A stretch of 64,000 nt of DNA from Martelella sp. HB161492 (GCF_013184775.1 NZ_JAATVV010000018.1:32745-96744), one strand, 5' to 3'. Counted from the first letter of the stretch, positions 1 to 9,511 are shown. The notes: generated by a model from the letters alone, not told the origin. A program made the numbers and translations.

Positions 1-472
1 GGACCGCGACGTCGTCGTCATGGTCGGCGACGGCTCCTATATGATGGCCAATTCCGAGCTCGCCACAGCCGTCATGCTCGGGCTGAAAATCACCGTCGTC
101 CTGCTCGACAATCGCGGCTTTGGCTGCATCAACCGGCTACAGATGGCGACCGGCGGGGCAAGCTTCAACAATCTGCTTGATACCGCCCGTCACGTTTCAC
201 CCTCGGCGATCGATTTTACCGCCCATGCGGCGGCGCTTGGCGCCATGTCGGAAAAGGTGGATGGCATCGCGGCGCTGGAGGAGGCCCTCTTGCGCGCACG
301 GCAGAGCCAGCAAAGCCATGTCATTGTCATCGACACCGATCCGCTGCCGACAACTAAGGCCGGTGGCCACTGGTGGGATGTCGCCGTACCGGAGGTCTCA
401 GTACGGCCCGCCGTCAATCAGGCGCGGCAGGCTTATGTCAATGCACGGACAAAACAACGCGTGGCCGATTAG
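1..472 (+). CDS. iolD: 3D-(3,5/4)-trihydroxycyclohexane-1,2-dione acylhydrolase, C-terminal part
   Basis: The gene is cut by the window edge; the open frame runs from base 2. The visible 156 residues are the thiamine-diphosphate-binding domain: a GDGSYMM motif is followed about 25 residues later by [12 protein letters not shown], the pattern expected of the ThDP and magnesium site in IolD. The enzyme opens the ring of trihydroxycyclohexane-dione to give 5-deoxy-D-glucuronate in myo-inositol breakdown. The iolE gene starts 36 bases downstream with a strong ribosome site, so the two are probably one operon. Family identity rests on the motifs and on iolE and iolB next door. Confidence 0.93.
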   Translation, partial: DRDVVVMVGDGSYMMANSELATAVMLGLKITVVLLDNRGFGCINRLQMATGGASFNNLLDTARHVSPSAIDFTAHAAALGAMSEKVDGIAALEEALLRARQSQQSHVIVIDTDPLPTTKAGGHWWDVAVPEVSVRPAVNQARQAYVNARTKQRVAD

Positions 473-507
473 GCGGCCATCGCAGTCTTCTTGGAGGAGG
501 AAGGCAT

Positions 508-1419
508 ATGATCCTGTTCGGAACCAATCCGATTGCCTGGTCCAATGATGATGACCAGAGCCTTGGCGCGGATACCCCGCTTGAGACCTGCCTCGCCGAG
601 GCCGCCGAGATCGGCTTTGATGGCATCGAAAAGGGCCACAAATTCCCGACCGAGCCTGCAGCCCTGAAACGTGTGCTTGAGGCCTATGGGCTGCGCTTCG
701 TTTCCGGCTGGCATTCGCTCAACCTGCTGACCCGGTCAGTCGAGGCGGAGAGAGCGGCGATCCGGCCGCATCTTGAACTGCTGAACGCACTCGGCTCGAA
801 AGTCGCGATCGTCTGCGAAACGTCGAACGCCATACACGGCAATGATGCCGTCGGCCTGAATGACCGGCCGCATTTGGGTGCTTGCCAATGGCCCGATTTC
901 GCCCGCCGCCTGGAAGAGATCGCCGAATATTGCGACACTTTTGGCATCGCGCTGGTCTATCACCACCATATGGGCACGATCGTGCAGAGTGCCGCCGATA
1001 TTGACCGGCTGATGGCCGTTGCCGGGCCGAAGACGCAGCTTCTGCTCGATACCGGCCACGCCACCTTCGCCGGCGCCGATCCCGCCGAACTGGCGAACCG
1101 GTATATGGATCGCATCGGCCATATCCACGCCAAGAATATTCGCGCCGAGATCATGGAACAGGTGCGGTCAGACAATCTGAGCTTCCTCGAGGGTGTCCGG
1201 CGCGGCGTCTTCACCGTTCCGGGTGATCCGGACGGCATGGTGGATTTCGCTTCCGTGCTTTCAATTGCCGCCCGGCACGGCTATGCCGGATGGCTGGTGA
1301 TCGAGGCGGAGCAGGACCCGGCTGTGCGCAATCCCTTTGCCTATCAGTCGATGGGGCTGAAGGCGTTGAAGGCACTGGCGGCAAAGGCCGGGCTTACGGC
1401 AGCTCTTTCGCCAAGCTGA
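508..1419 (+). CDS. iolE: myo-inosose-2 dehydratase
   Basis: 303 residues, the normal length for IolE, a TIM-barrel protein of the xylose isomerase-like AP endonuclease family 2. It dehydrates 2-keto-myo-inositol to the dione that IolD hydrolyses. The sequence starts [15 protein letters not shown], typical of the family, and carries the metal-site segments [18 protein letters not shown] and HIHAKN, with a final glutamate in [10 protein letters not shown]. The ATG at 508 was chosen because GGAGGAGGAAGG lies just before it; the upstream in-frame extension has no such site and would overlap iolD. It sits between iolD and iolB, as in other rhizobial iol operons. Confidence 0.95.
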   Translation: MILFGTNPIAWSNDDDQSLGADTPLETCLAEAAEIGFDGIEKGHKFPTEPAALKRVLEAYGLRFVSGWHSLNLLTRSVEAERAAIRPHLELLNALGSKVAIVCETSNAIHGNDAVGLNDRPHLGACQWPDFARRLEEIAEYCDTFGIALVYHHHMGTIVQSAADIDRLMAVAGPKTQLLLDTGHATFAGADPAELANRYMDRIGHIHAKNIRAEIMEQVRSDNLSFLEGVRRGVFTVPGDPDGMVDFASVLSIAARHGYAGWLVIEAEQDPAVRNPFAYQSMGLKALKALAAKAGLTAALSPS

Positions 1420-1444
1420 GCACGCGCGCGAGGGAGAAAGCGAC

Positions 1445-1687
1445 ATGGCAGACGACAAGCGAGACTGGCGAAAGAATTTCGACCTGAAACACCCGATGCT
1501 GAAACCGCTCTGGCTGCGCCTTCTGCTGATCGCCGTCTGCTTCGGCTGGGCTGCTGTCGAGCTGACCATCGGATCGCGCTTCTGGGCCGGCGCCGTCATC
1601 GCGGCAGGCCTTTACATGGTCTGGGTCTTCTTTCTGTCGTCGGACAGGCACTATTTCACAAGAATTGATGACGAGGAGGAAAAATGA
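1445..1687 (+). CDS. small two-helix membrane protein of the iol operon
   Basis: 80 residues. A charged N-terminus is followed by two hydrophobic segments (about residues 23-41 and 46-65) and an acidic tail ending DDEEEK. This suggests a small inner-membrane protein. A ribosome site (GGGAGAAAG) precedes the ATG, and the stop overlaps the iolB start by four bases (ATGA), so it is translated with the inositol genes. Small proteins like this, often labelled DUF3329, occur beside rhizobial iol genes, but I cannot give a function. The real frame is supported by tight operon packing. Confidence 0.75.
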   Translation: MADDKRDWRKNFDLKHPMLKPLWLRLLLIAVCFGWAAVELTIGSRFWAGAVIAAGLYMVWVFFLSSDRHYFTRIDDEEEK

Positions 1688-2478
1688 GCACGCTTCTGGT
1701 GAAGCCCGCAGGCGATCACGGCAAGGTCCATGAAATTACACCGGCTTCAGCCGGCTGGGGCTATGTCGGCTTCACCCTCTACCGGCTGAAGGCCGGTGAA
1801 ACAGCGGCAGAGGAAACCGGCGACCGCGAGGTCATTCTCGTTCTTGTCGAAGGCAAGGCGGAGATCGCCAACAGCGACCGGACTTTCGGCCTTCTCGGCA
1901 GCCGCATGGATGTCTTCGAACGCGACAAACCGGCCTGCGTCTACCTGCCGAATGGTGATCGCTGGCACGCAAAGGCGGCAACGGATTGCACGCTTGCCGT
2001 CTGCTCAGCGCCCGGCCAGGGCGGACACAAGGCGAGCGTGATCGGCGATATCGGTTCTGAAACCCGCGGCAAGGGCGCCAATACGCGCTATATCCATCCA
2101 ATCGCCATGGAAGACAGGGATGTCGCCGACAGCCTGCTGGTGACCGAGGTTTTCACGCCCGCCGGAAACTGGTCCTCCTATCCGCCGCATCGCCATGACG
2201 AGGACAATTTCCCCGATATGACCTATCTGGAAGAGACCTATTATCACCGGCTCAACCCGGCCAAGGGTTTCGGCTTCCAGCGGGTTTTCACCGAAGACGG
2301 GTCTCTTGACGAGACCATGGCAGTTTCGAACGGCGATGTGGTGCTGGTGCCGAAAGGCCATCATCCCTGCGGCACGCCCCATGGCTACGACATGTACTAT
2401 CTCAATGTCATGGCCGGTCCTCTGCGCAAGTGGCGCTTCAAGAACCATCCTGATCACGACTGGATCGCCCGGCTCTAA
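1684..2478 (+). CDS. iolB: 5-deoxy-glucuronate isomerase
   Basis: 264 residues, the usual size of IolB, a double-cupin enzyme that converts 5-deoxy-glucuronate to 2-deoxy-5-keto-gluconate in inositol catabolism. Family-typical stretches are visible: WSSYPPHRHDED, followed by LEETYYHRLNPAKGFGFQRV and PKGHHPCGTPHGYDMYYLNV, which supply the metal-binding His and Glu residues of the cupin. Its start is coupled to the upstream small membrane protein through an ATGA overlap. It is the last gene of the run; the next gene is convergent. Confidence 0.95.
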   Translation: MSTLLVKPAGDHGKVHEITPASAGWGYVGFTLYRLKAGETAAEETGDREVILVLVEGKAEIANSDRTFGLLGSRMDVFERDKPACVYLPNGDRWHAKAATDCTLAVCSAPGQGGHKASVIGDIGSETRGKGANTRYIHPIAMEDRDVADSLLVTEVFTPAGNWSSYPPHRHDEDNFPDMTYLEETYYHRLNPAKGFGFQRVFTEDGSLDETMAVSNGDVVLVPKGHHPCGTPHGYDMYYLNVMAGPLRKWRFKNHPDHDWIARL

Positions 2479-2555
2479 CGCATCGGGCGAAATAGTGGTC
2501 GCCGGCTTTTCGATAACCCGATGATCCGGGACAGGCACCAGCGCTGCGGCCCGGC

Positions 2556-3626
2556 CTAAAAATCCGGGTCGTAATTGAAATAGAGCGGGTTGGACAGGGC
2601 CACCTTTTGCGCCGACTGCGCCATGGAATAGGGGATATCGGCATAGATTGCCTGCGGCCCGTCAATCTCGACGCGATAATAGCTGGTCGCATCCTGGGCC
2701 GGGATATCGGAGAAACGGGCAATCCGCGTTTGCGGGTCAATCGCCACGGTGGCGAAAGGCTGGCGGTTCTTGATGATATGCGCCTGATAGGCCGCACCCG
2801 CAATGCCGCCTTCGGACAGCCGGATCTCAAACTGGACGGGCCTGCCGGTGGCGGGCGCATTGTCGCCCATCATCATCTCCATCGTCCCGTCGCCATCCGC
2901 ATCGGCAACAAGCGCGACGCGCGGATTGTACGGATTGGCGCAGATACAGGCGCGCCCGGCGCAAAGCGCCGCAAGGATCGCCGTTTTGGTCCGCTCGGCG
3001 GCAAAGACCCAGGTCGTCGGCGTGCCGACATAATTGGCGGTTGCTTCGGGGGTCCATGGCGTCGCATCCGCCGGATCTTCCGGCAATCCATGATGGGCAT
3101 CGGAGCCGCCGCGCGCACCGATCATCCGCCCCGACAGCAGCATGTTGTCCCAGACCCGGACATTGGCGGCGTTCTTCGGCCAGACACTGGTGTTCCAGAT
3201 CTCGATGGAATCGGCGATATCGAAGGAAAAGCCGTAGTGATTGCTGGTGACCGGATGATTGGCAGACCAGTGAATGCCAAGATCGCGCTTCAGCGTCAGA
3301 AGATCCCAGTCGCGGGCATTGCGATGGTCGAAAACCCGCTGGTGGTTATAGGGTTCAGCGCTCAGGATATTGGCGTGCCCGCGCGGCGCCGTCAGTTCCG
3401 CGCCGTAAAACAGCAGCAGTTTTTCCGAGCGATAGGCGGGATCGGCCCATGTATGGCCGGCGACATCGCCGGCAACATGGACATCATGGTCGGTAATGGC
3501 GAGATAGTCGAAACCATGAGCCTCGGCAAAGCCGATGATCTTTTCGACCGGATTATGGGATGAATCGCTGCTGTGGCGAGAGTGGAGATGAAAGTCGCCC
3601 TTCAGCCAGATGCCTTCGCGCCCCAT
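2556..3626 (-). CDS. PHP-domain metallohydrolase, CehA/McbA type
   Basis: 356 residues. The N-terminus has the PHP signature DFHLHSRHSSDSSH, then AITDHDVH, a later SANHP and RGGSDAHHG, which together form the His/Asp metal cluster of PHP phosphoesterase-like hydrolases. The remainder (from about residue 210) looks like a beta-rich C-terminal domain typical of CehA/McbA proteins. Members act on diverse ester or phosphate bonds, so the substrate is open. The start codon overlaps the GH105 stop by one base (TGATG), so it is the last gene of the long minus-strand catabolic run and probably processes a product of that pathway. Confidence 0.82.
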   Translation of the reverse strand: MGREGIWLKGDFHLHSRHSSDSSHNPVEKIIGFAEAHGFDYLAITDHDVHVAGDVAGHTWADPAYRSEKLLLFYGAELTAPRGHANILSAEPYNHQRVFDHRNARDWDLLTLKRDLGIHWSANHPVTSNHYGFSFDIADSIEIWNTSVWPKNAANVRVWDNMLLSGRMIGARGGSDAHHGLPEDPADATPWTPEATANYVGTPTTWVFAAERTKTAILAALCAGRACICANPYNPRVALVADADGDGTMEMMMGDNAPATGRPVQFEIRLSEGGIAGAAYQAHIIKNRQPFATVAIDPQTRIARFSDIPAQDATSYYRVEIDGPQAIYADIPYSMAQSAQKVALSNPLYFNYDPDF

Positions 3627-4708
3627 CAGCCCGCCTCACTGCGGGAAATCGCGTCGACCAGCATCAGCATGGTCAGCGCCTGGCCGTAGGGTGCCGGAAT
3701 ATCGGGGATCTGCTTGTAGAAATCGAGCGTATGGCCCATCGGCGTGCCGTCGGAAACATGGGCGACAATGCCATCATCGCCGATACAGCCGATGACAACG
3801 GCGAAAGCCCGCTCGGCCACCGGACGATAGCTTTCGGGCAGAATACCGAGATCAATGCCGCGCGAAATGCCATAGGCGATGCCGGCCGTTGCCGATGCCT
3901 CGACCGGCGAGGTCGCATCATCAAGCAAGGTGTGAAACAACCCTCCGGCATCCTGCAGCTTTTCCAGTGCCCGGACCTGTGCCGCCAGCACATTGGCGAG
4001 GTAGTCATGGGTTGCCTCGGGCAGATCGCCGACGATGGAGAAAAGCTCCGGGATGGCGATGGTGATCCAGGAATTGCCCCGCGCCCACAGCGCATTGGCG
4101 AAATTATGCCGGCCGTTGAATGTCCAGCCGTGGTACCACAGCCCGGTCTTCGGATCGGAGAGATAGCGCGCATGGATGAGAAACTGGTAGACGGCCTCCT
4201 CGATCCAGTCTGCCCGGTTGAAGCGCTTGCCCGCATTGGCGAGAAACAGGCAGGTCATGAACAGCGTGTCATCCCATAACTCGCCGTCATTCATCCGCTC
4301 CTTGACCACGTGCTGAAAGCCGCGGTCCTCGGTTCTGGCAAGGCCCGTCACCAGCCAGTCGGCCCAGTCCTGCACCAGTTCCTCCCAGTCGGGTCGCTCA
4401 ACCTCGTCAATCAGCATGGAGAGCGCCAGCATCGGCGCCGTCGAATTGACCTGACGCGGCGGCAGGCCGCGTCCGATCTGCCAGTCATACCAGTTGGCAA
4501 GAGCGGCAATCAGAGCCTTGTCGCCGGTCGCACGGGCATGGCGGTAGAGACCGTAAACACCGACGCCGATCTCCCAGTCCCATTCATCGAACTGCAGCGA
4601 GAAGGCGCCTTCGGCAATCGGCGCGGTCTCATTGATCCCGCGGATCCGCGACAGCCCGGTGGCGACATTGGAAAGATGGCCGAGAAGTTCCTGTCGTGTC
4701 TGATGCAT
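3626..4708 (-). CDS. unsaturated rhamnogalacturonyl/glucuronyl hydrolase, GH105/GH88 type
   Basis: 360 residues, the size of GH105 enzymes such as YteR. These have an (alpha/alpha)6 barrel and hydrate the unsaturated uronic acid left at the non-reducing end by polysaccharide lyases. The catalytic Asp segment WDDTLFMTCLFLANAG is clear, as are WYHGWTFNGRHNFANALWARGNSW and a later glycine-rich GIAYGISRGID. No signal peptide is present, so it acts in the cytoplasm on imported oligosaccharides. It follows the 831-residue lyase-like gene by 12 bases. A GH105 enzyme strongly implies that a lyase product is the substrate of this locus. Confidence 0.88.
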   Translation of the reverse strand: MHQTRQELLGHLSNVATGLSRIRGINETAPIAEGAFSLQFDEWDWEIGVGVYGLYRHARATGDKALIAALANWYDWQIGRGLPPRQVNSTAPMLALSMLIDEVERPDWEELVQDWADWLVTGLARTEDRGFQHVVKERMNDGELWDDTLFMTCLFLANAGKRFNRADWIEEAVYQFLIHARYLSDPKTGLWYHGWTFNGRHNFANALWARGNSWITIAIPELFSIVGDLPEATHDYLANVLAAQVRALEKLQDAGGLFHTLLDDATSPVEASATAGIAYGISRGIDLGILPESYRPVAERAFAVVIGCIGDDGIVAHVSDGTPMGHTLDFYKQIPDIPAPYGQALTMLMLVDAISRSEAG

Positions 4709-4720
4709 GATGCTCGTCTT

Positions 4721-7216
4721 TTATGTTTTGGCCGGAAGGGTCGCGGCAGCGTGCCAGGCGATCTCGGGCAGTTGAGATTGGGTCAGAAAGGGATGCGGAC
4801 GCCCGTCGACGGAAAGGCCATCGCGATAGTCCAGGGTGAGTTCCGGGCGGCCGGGCGCAGTGAAGACCAGCCGCAGCGGACCCGTTTCAAGCCGCAATGC
4901 ACCTGCTTCCGCCAGTTCGGCGACAGGAGCGAGATCGCCATCCGGCAGATCGCCGATCATGATCGCCCAGCCCGTCGTCCTGCCCTGAACCCGGTGCTCG
5001 ATCCCGGCGCCGGGGCCGCTGTTCACCGGCAGGATCGGACCGGTCGCCTTCAGCAGCACAAAGCCACCGCCGGCTCTGAGCGCCAGCCAGTCAGGCCCGG
5101 TCCTGCAATCGTCGAAGACCGAAAGCGGCGCATAGGCATGGGTAAAGGCAAGACGCGGATTATCGCCGAGATCGCTCAGCACCAGAACGATATTCTCAAA
5201 CATCGCCACACGCGGCATGATGCCGTTTCCGGCCCAGTACGACGGCCGGTCCTCACCCCAGGGATCGTCGGCGCCGGGATGGTTGACCCAGACCCGCGCC
5301 ATCGGATGACCGGCCGCCTGGACATCAATCAGATGCTGCTGGTGGCCTTTCTTGCCGGGCGCTGCATCAATGCTGGCGGAAAGCTGCATCGTCGCTGTCT
5401 TGTAAAGCGAAAGCTGTGCGGCGCGGCCATAGCCCTGCACATAGCGTGCGGTGACGGCCTGGCCGTCTTCCGGCCTCACCAGCGCTTCAAGCCCGGCCGG
5501 CGGCGCATAGCGACCGGCGCAGAACATCGGCAGCGCCGCAACGCCGCGATTGAGCCAGCCCCGGCCAAACGCAACGGTGGCGAAAGGCGCCAGCTCGCTT
5601 AACGGTCCGGCCCGCAATTCCTTGTCATAGGCACGGCCCATCGTTCCGGCGGCGACGCCGTTGATCACATGTAGGGCGATCATGGTGAACAGCCGGTCCA
5701 GCACGGTCTTCGCCCGCGCCTTCAGGTTATCGCCGACACAATGTTCAAGCGCCAGCAGGCCAATGAAATCGATCGGGTAATAGGCGGCGGAATTCCACTC
5801 CGCCAGCCCGTGGTCCTCGATCGCGTCGAACCAGCGGGCAAGCCTTCGCTCGGCCAGCGCGGCGTGTTCACGGCCCAAAAGCCCGGAATTGGTAAAGATC
5901 GCGTCAGCAAACAGCCGCCCGGCAATCAGTTCGCTGACATGAAAGCAGAGAACGTGATTTTCGCTCCAGAACCACATGGCATCATTGCCCGGCTCATCCA
6001 TCCAGTAGCGGTAGCCAAGGATCGCCGCATCGATGCGGGCGCGGACATTTGCCGGCAGTCGATCCGCCCATCTGCTGCGGATCCACAACAGCGGCACCAT
6101 GACAAAGTCCGAGCAGTCACGCCGGTCCTCGATGGCCGTCAGCGTATCGTCCAGCGCGGCAAAACAGGCGGGCCCGAGATCAAGGCCAAGGGCGAGGCGC
6201 GCCAGAACCCGGCCGGGACGCTGCTCGCCATGTTCGGCGAGATAGGAGAGTGCCAGCCGCTTGCGTGTTTCCAGCTCGTCGGCAAACGTGGCCGCAGACT
6301 GTTCGCGCAACAGGGCAAAGGCAATATCGCGGTGAACCCGGCTTTCCCCCACGGACAGCGTGACATCAAGCGCATGATAATCGTCGGGCAGGCTGGCGGG
6401 CAGGGCCAGCATCACCCGGTCCGACCCTGCTTTCAGCGTTGCTCTGGCTTCCAGAAGCGGCGGCAGGTGGCGCATATGAACGCTCTGATGAACCCTGGCC
6501 TCCACCACGACATCGCTGCTGGCGGGGCGGTCAAACGCCAGTTCCAGCGGTTCATCACCGCCAAAGACGACCTTGGCCGGATGAATCGAGCGCGCCAGCG
6601 CCATCAGCGTGGTGAGTGTATCCCTATCGGCATTGCCGGGAATGACGGCGGCAAGCGTGCCGGGACCGAGAAAGGTGAGTTCGACGAAATAATTGGTATC
6701 GCGCTCGGCCATTTCCTCAACCAGCATGACGACATCGCTGCCTTCAGCCTTCAGCGGCAACGCAATCTCTGTCTCCTGCGCCGCATTGCGGGTATAGGGT
6801 TCGAAGGCCGCGACGGCCTTGCCATCAACAAAGATATGCACGCCGCCGCAGGTCGAAAGCCGGAAGCGAAGGTCGCCGGAAGCCTCGGGCACCAGCCGGG
6901 TGCGCACGGCGCGCGACAGCCTTGTCGGCCGATGCCAGAAGCCGGAAAACTCCAGCCGCCGGTTGAAGCCGGGAAGATTGGTGGCAACGATCTCGAAGTC
7001 CGGGACCGGGACAGCACCGCGCGCGGCGATCTCGGCGCGCACAGCCGTGCGGCAGGGCAATTCGCCAACATCGGTGAAGCCGTTGACGAATTTATAATCG
7101 ACATTGTCGACGCCACGCCTGACGACACCCGGATAATAGCGCGCTTCCAGCGGACCAAGCGCAAAGGCGGTGACCGTTTCGCCGGCATGGGAGATGAAGA
7201 TGGCCTGATCAGTCAT
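4721..7216 (-). CDS. large multidomain protein with lyase-like toroid domain, function unknown
   Basis: 831 residues when started at the ATG at 7216, which overlaps the upstream HAD gene by 8 bases; an in-frame start 21 bases earlier has no better ribosome site. Residues about 1-200 and 200-300 look like two beta-sandwich domains (one with GGVHIFVDGK, as in carbohydrate-binding jelly rolls). Residues about 315-555 are alpha-helical. The C-terminal third is again beta-rich. The helical part contains FWSENH (Asn420-His421) and, 58-59 residues on, NSAAYYP (Tyr479/480), resembling the Asn-His...Tyr arrangement of toroid polysaccharide lyases such as PL17. There is no signal peptide. Assignment as a lyase is inference; it could instead be a hydrolase of a new family. 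Confidence 0.6.
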   Translation of the reverse strand: MTDQAIFISHAGETVTAFALGPLEARYYPGVVRRGVDNVDYKFVNGFTDVGELPCRTAVRAEIAARGAVPVPDFEIVATNLPGFNRRLEFSGFWHRPTRLSRAVRTRLVPEASGDLRFRLSTCGGVHIFVDGKAVAAFEPYTRNAAQETEIALPLKAEGSDVVMLVEEMAERDTNYFVELTFLGPGTLAAVIPGNADRDTLTTLMALARSIHPAKVVFGGDEPLELAFDRPASSDVVVEARVHQSVHMRHLPPLLEARATLKAGSDRVMLALPASLPDDYHALDVTLSVGESRVHRDIAFALLREQSAATFADELETRKRLALSYLAEHGEQRPGRVLARLALGLDLGPACFAALDDTLTAIEDRRDCSDFVMVPLLWIRSRWADRLPANVRARIDAAILGYRYWMDEPGNDAMWFWSENHVLCFHVSELIAGRLFADAIFTNSGLLGREHAALAERRLARWFDAIEDHGLAEWNSAAYYPIDFIGLLALEHCVGDNLKARAKTVLDRLFTMIALHVINGVAAGTMGRAYDKELRAGPLSELAPFATVAFGRGWLNRGVAALPMFCAGRYAPPAGLEALVRPEDGQAVTARYVQGYGRAAQLSLYKTATMQLSASIDAAPGKKGHQQHLIDVQAAGHPMARVWVNHPGADDPWGEDRPSYWAGNGIMPRVAMFENIVLVLSDLGDNPRLAFTHAYAPLSVFDDCRTGPDWLALRAGGGFVLLKATGPILPVNSGPGAGIEHRVQGRTTGWAIMIGDLPDGDLAPVAELAEAGALRLETGPLRLVFTAPGRPELTLDYRDGLSVDGRPHPFLTQSQLPEIAWHAAATLPAKT

Positions 7217-8471
7217 GGTCCACCTCCCGATCCTCAAGTGCGACCTCGATTGCCTCGATCATCGGCACCAGCTGGTCGAGGCGCGTGATCGAGAAATCCG
7301 GCACTTCGGCGGCGCCGGCCGGTTCATGGCTGCGTTTCTTCGACCAGCCGACAAACAGGCTGATCAGGCCGAATTCATTGGCGCCCCTGATATCGCGAGC
7401 GAGATTATTGCCCGCCATCACGATCCGCGCGCGGGCATCATCATCAAGACCCATACCGGCCATCGCGGCGGCAAACATGGCGGGCGAAGGCTTCAGCGCA
7501 CCGACATCGCCGGAAATCGCATGGGTTTCCATCAGCGCCCAGATGCCGCGTGGCTTGAGCAGGTTCTCGAACGTGCCGCGCGGCCCGTCCGCCACCAGGG
7601 CCAGCCGGTGCCCGGCAACGCTGAGCGCCCGCACCGCATCCATGGCATCGGGAATTTCCTCGGCACGCTGGACAATCTCGTCGCCCGCTTCCCGCTCTTC
7701 CGTCGTCTCGTCAATCAGCGTGTCACCGCAATCGAGGAAGATCGCGGCAAGATGGGGCACCTTGGCGGGAAGGGCGGCAATCAATGCGCGCATCCGCCCG
7801 CCGATCCAGCGTTCAAGCTCACCCCAGGGCACCAGCACCGGTTCCGTTTCGCCCGCGCTGAAGCTGAAGGTCGGGGTAAAGGCGGCGCGTTTCATCGCCA
7901 GGCGTGCCAGGCGGTGGTCAAGCGCGCGCGCTTCATAGGCGCCGTGCTCGGCGAAGCGATTGCCGAGATGCACGCCCTCCTGCCCGGCATCCGCCCCGCA
8001 CATGCGCATAATATTAGCGCGGGCCATGAAGGTCATGGCGCGGGCGCAGGACCAGATCGCGTGTTTTCCGGGCTCGACATAGACAACCGGACGCTCCCCC
8101 AGCATGTCCGGCAGACCGGAGCCCCGGTCCATCGCCACCCGCAGCCCATGCATCGACCCCTCGACACGGCAAACCGCACCGCTGGCATCGATATGAACCC
8201 AGACATGTTCAAGATCGTAAAGGTGCTGGATATCCCAGTCGTGCCAGATCGCATATTCAATCACCAGGCCGCCACTTTGCGGGTGGATCAGAAATTTCGA
8301 CGATGGCGAGGGGCCTGCTGCGCGCATCAGCGTGTAACCCAGCACGAGCGGCGGCGCCGGCTCCGCCGCATCAAGCATCAGAACGGGGCGATGGCGGGCA
8401 GCAAGGGCGGCATCGGCATCCTCGGCAACGCCCACGGGCAGGGGGTAATCGTCAGGTACTGGCAGCGTCAT
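7209..8471 (-). CDS. HAD-like hydrolase fused to an unrecognised N-terminal domain
   Basis: 420 residues. The C-terminal half (about 240-410) is a HAD-superfamily hydrolase: motif I FLDCGDTLID, motif II region LALVADGPRG, the lysine of motif III in GDVGALKPSP, and motif IV MAGNNLARDIRGA. The first 230 residues (for example LGYTLMRAAGPSPSSKFLIH and EYAIWHDWDIQHLYDLEHVW) belong to no family I recognise. HADs usually remove phosphate from sugars or metabolites. Its start overlaps the oppF-like ATPase stop by four bases and its stop overlaps the next gene, so it is firmly inside the operon. It may dephosphorylate or proof-read an intermediate of the oligosaccharide pathway. Confidence 0.8.
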   Translation of the reverse strand: MTLPVPDDYPLPVGVAEDADAALAARHRPVLMLDAAEPAPPLVLGYTLMRAAGPSPSSKFLIHPQSGGLVIEYAIWHDWDIQHLYDLEHVWVHIDASGAVCRVEGSMHGLRVAMDRGSGLPDMLGERPVVYVEPGKHAIWSCARAMTFMARANIMRMCGADAGQEGVHLGNRFAEHGAYEARALDHRLARLAMKRAAFTPTFSFSAGETEPVLVPWGELERWIGGRMRALIAALPAKVPHLAAIFLDCGDTLIDETTEEREAGDEIVQRAEEIPDAMDAVRALSVAGHRLALVADGPRGTFENLLKPRGIWALMETHAISGDVGALKPSPAMFAAAMAGMGLDDDARARIVMAGNNLARDIRGANEFGLISLFVGWSKKRSHEPAGAAEVPDFSITRLDQLVPMIEAIEVALEDREVDHD

Positions 8472-9511
8472 GCCCCCACCCCATCAAGCGTCAGCGTCTC
8501 GGCGTGGTGGCAACGCACCTGCAGGCCATCGACGTCGCGCAGCAACGGCTTTTCCGCTGCACAGCGATCGCTGGCATAGGCGCAGCGCGGATGGAAAGGA
8601 CAGCCGGATGGCGGATCGGAAGCATCCGGCACCTCACCCTTCAGCACACCGCGCTTTTCCGTCGACCGCTGGCGCGGATCGGGCTGCGGCACGGCTTTCA
8701 GCAATGCCTCCGTATAGGGATGGCGCGGGCGGGCGAAAAGCCGGTCGGTCTCCCCCATTTCAACTATCTGGCCGAGATACATCACGGCAATCCGGTCGGA
8801 AATATGCTCAACCATGCCGAGATCATGGGTGATGAACAGATAGGTCAGATGAAACTGCTCCTGCAGGTCCTGCAGGAGGTTGATATTCTGTGCCGCAACC
8901 GAAACGTCGAGCGCCGACACCGCTTCATCGGCCGCGATGAAGGCCGGCGACAGAGCCAGCGCCCGGGCGATGCCGATCCTCTGACGCTGACCGCCTGAAA
9001 AGGCATGCGGGTAACGCATCGCATATTCCGGTCGAAGGCCGACGCAGCTCAGCAGCTCGGCAACCCGATCGGCGATCTCCGCCTTGGAATAGCCGTGCAC
9101 CACCATCGGCTCGCCGATGAGGTCCAGCAGTGTCATGCGCGGATTGAGCGAGGAATAGGGGTCCTGAAAGATCATCTGCATCTCGCGGCGGACGGGACGC
9201 ATTTCCTTGTCACCGAGATCGGAAATGTCAATGATGCTTTCATCCTTCTGGCGGAACAGAACCCGGCCTTCCGTAAGATTGTAGGCCCTGAGGATCAGCC
9301 GCGCCACGGTCGACTTGCCCGAGCCGCTCTCGCCGACAAGGCCGAAGGTCTCGCCCTTCCTGATATCGAAGCTGACATCATCGACGGCCTTCAGCGTCCG
9401 CAGTTCGCGGCCGCGATTTCCCCCCTTGACGGTGAAATGCTTCTTCAGGCCGCGCACGGAGATCAGCACATCATCGGGCACAGGCGGGGAAATGGTCTTG
9501 TTCATGCTCAT
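8468..9511 (-). CDS. oligopeptide/oligosaccharide-type ABC transporter ATPase, OppF-like
   Basis: 347 residues. It has Walker [10 protein letters not shown], the signature FSGGQRQRIGIARALAL, a Walker B region and the C-terminal OppF extension with cysteine-bearing GCPFHPRCAYASDRCAAEKP, which in this family often binds an iron-sulfur cluster. The start at 9511 was chosen because it forms an ATGA overlap with the preceding ATPase gene; the longer frame lies within that gene. It powers the Opp/Dpp-type importer encoded upstream. In rhizobia this transporter class often carries oligosaccharides rather than peptides, which fits the glycosidase neighbours. Confidence 0.92.
   Translation of the reverse strand: MSMNKTISPPVPDDVLISVRGLKKHFTVKGGNRGRELRTLKAVDDVSFDIRKGETFGLVGESGSGKSTVARLILRAYNLTEGRVLFRQKDESIIDISDLGDKEMRPVRREMQMIFQDPYSSLNPRMTLLDLIGEPMVVHGYSKAEIADRVAELLSCVGLRPEYAMRYPHAFSGGQRQRIGIARALALSPAFIAADEAVSALDVSVAAQNINLLQDLQEQFHLTYLFITHDLGMVEHISDRIAVMYLGQIVEMGETDRLFARPRHPYTEALLKAVPQPDPRQRSTEKRGVLKGEVPDASDPPSGCPFHPRCAYASDRCAAEKPLLRDVDGLQVRCHHAETLTLDGVGA

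Noticed and set aside
5741..8579. Long plus-strand frames opposite the lyase-like and HAD genes
   Set aside because: High GC keeps the antisense frames open; they lack ribosome sites and family motifs.
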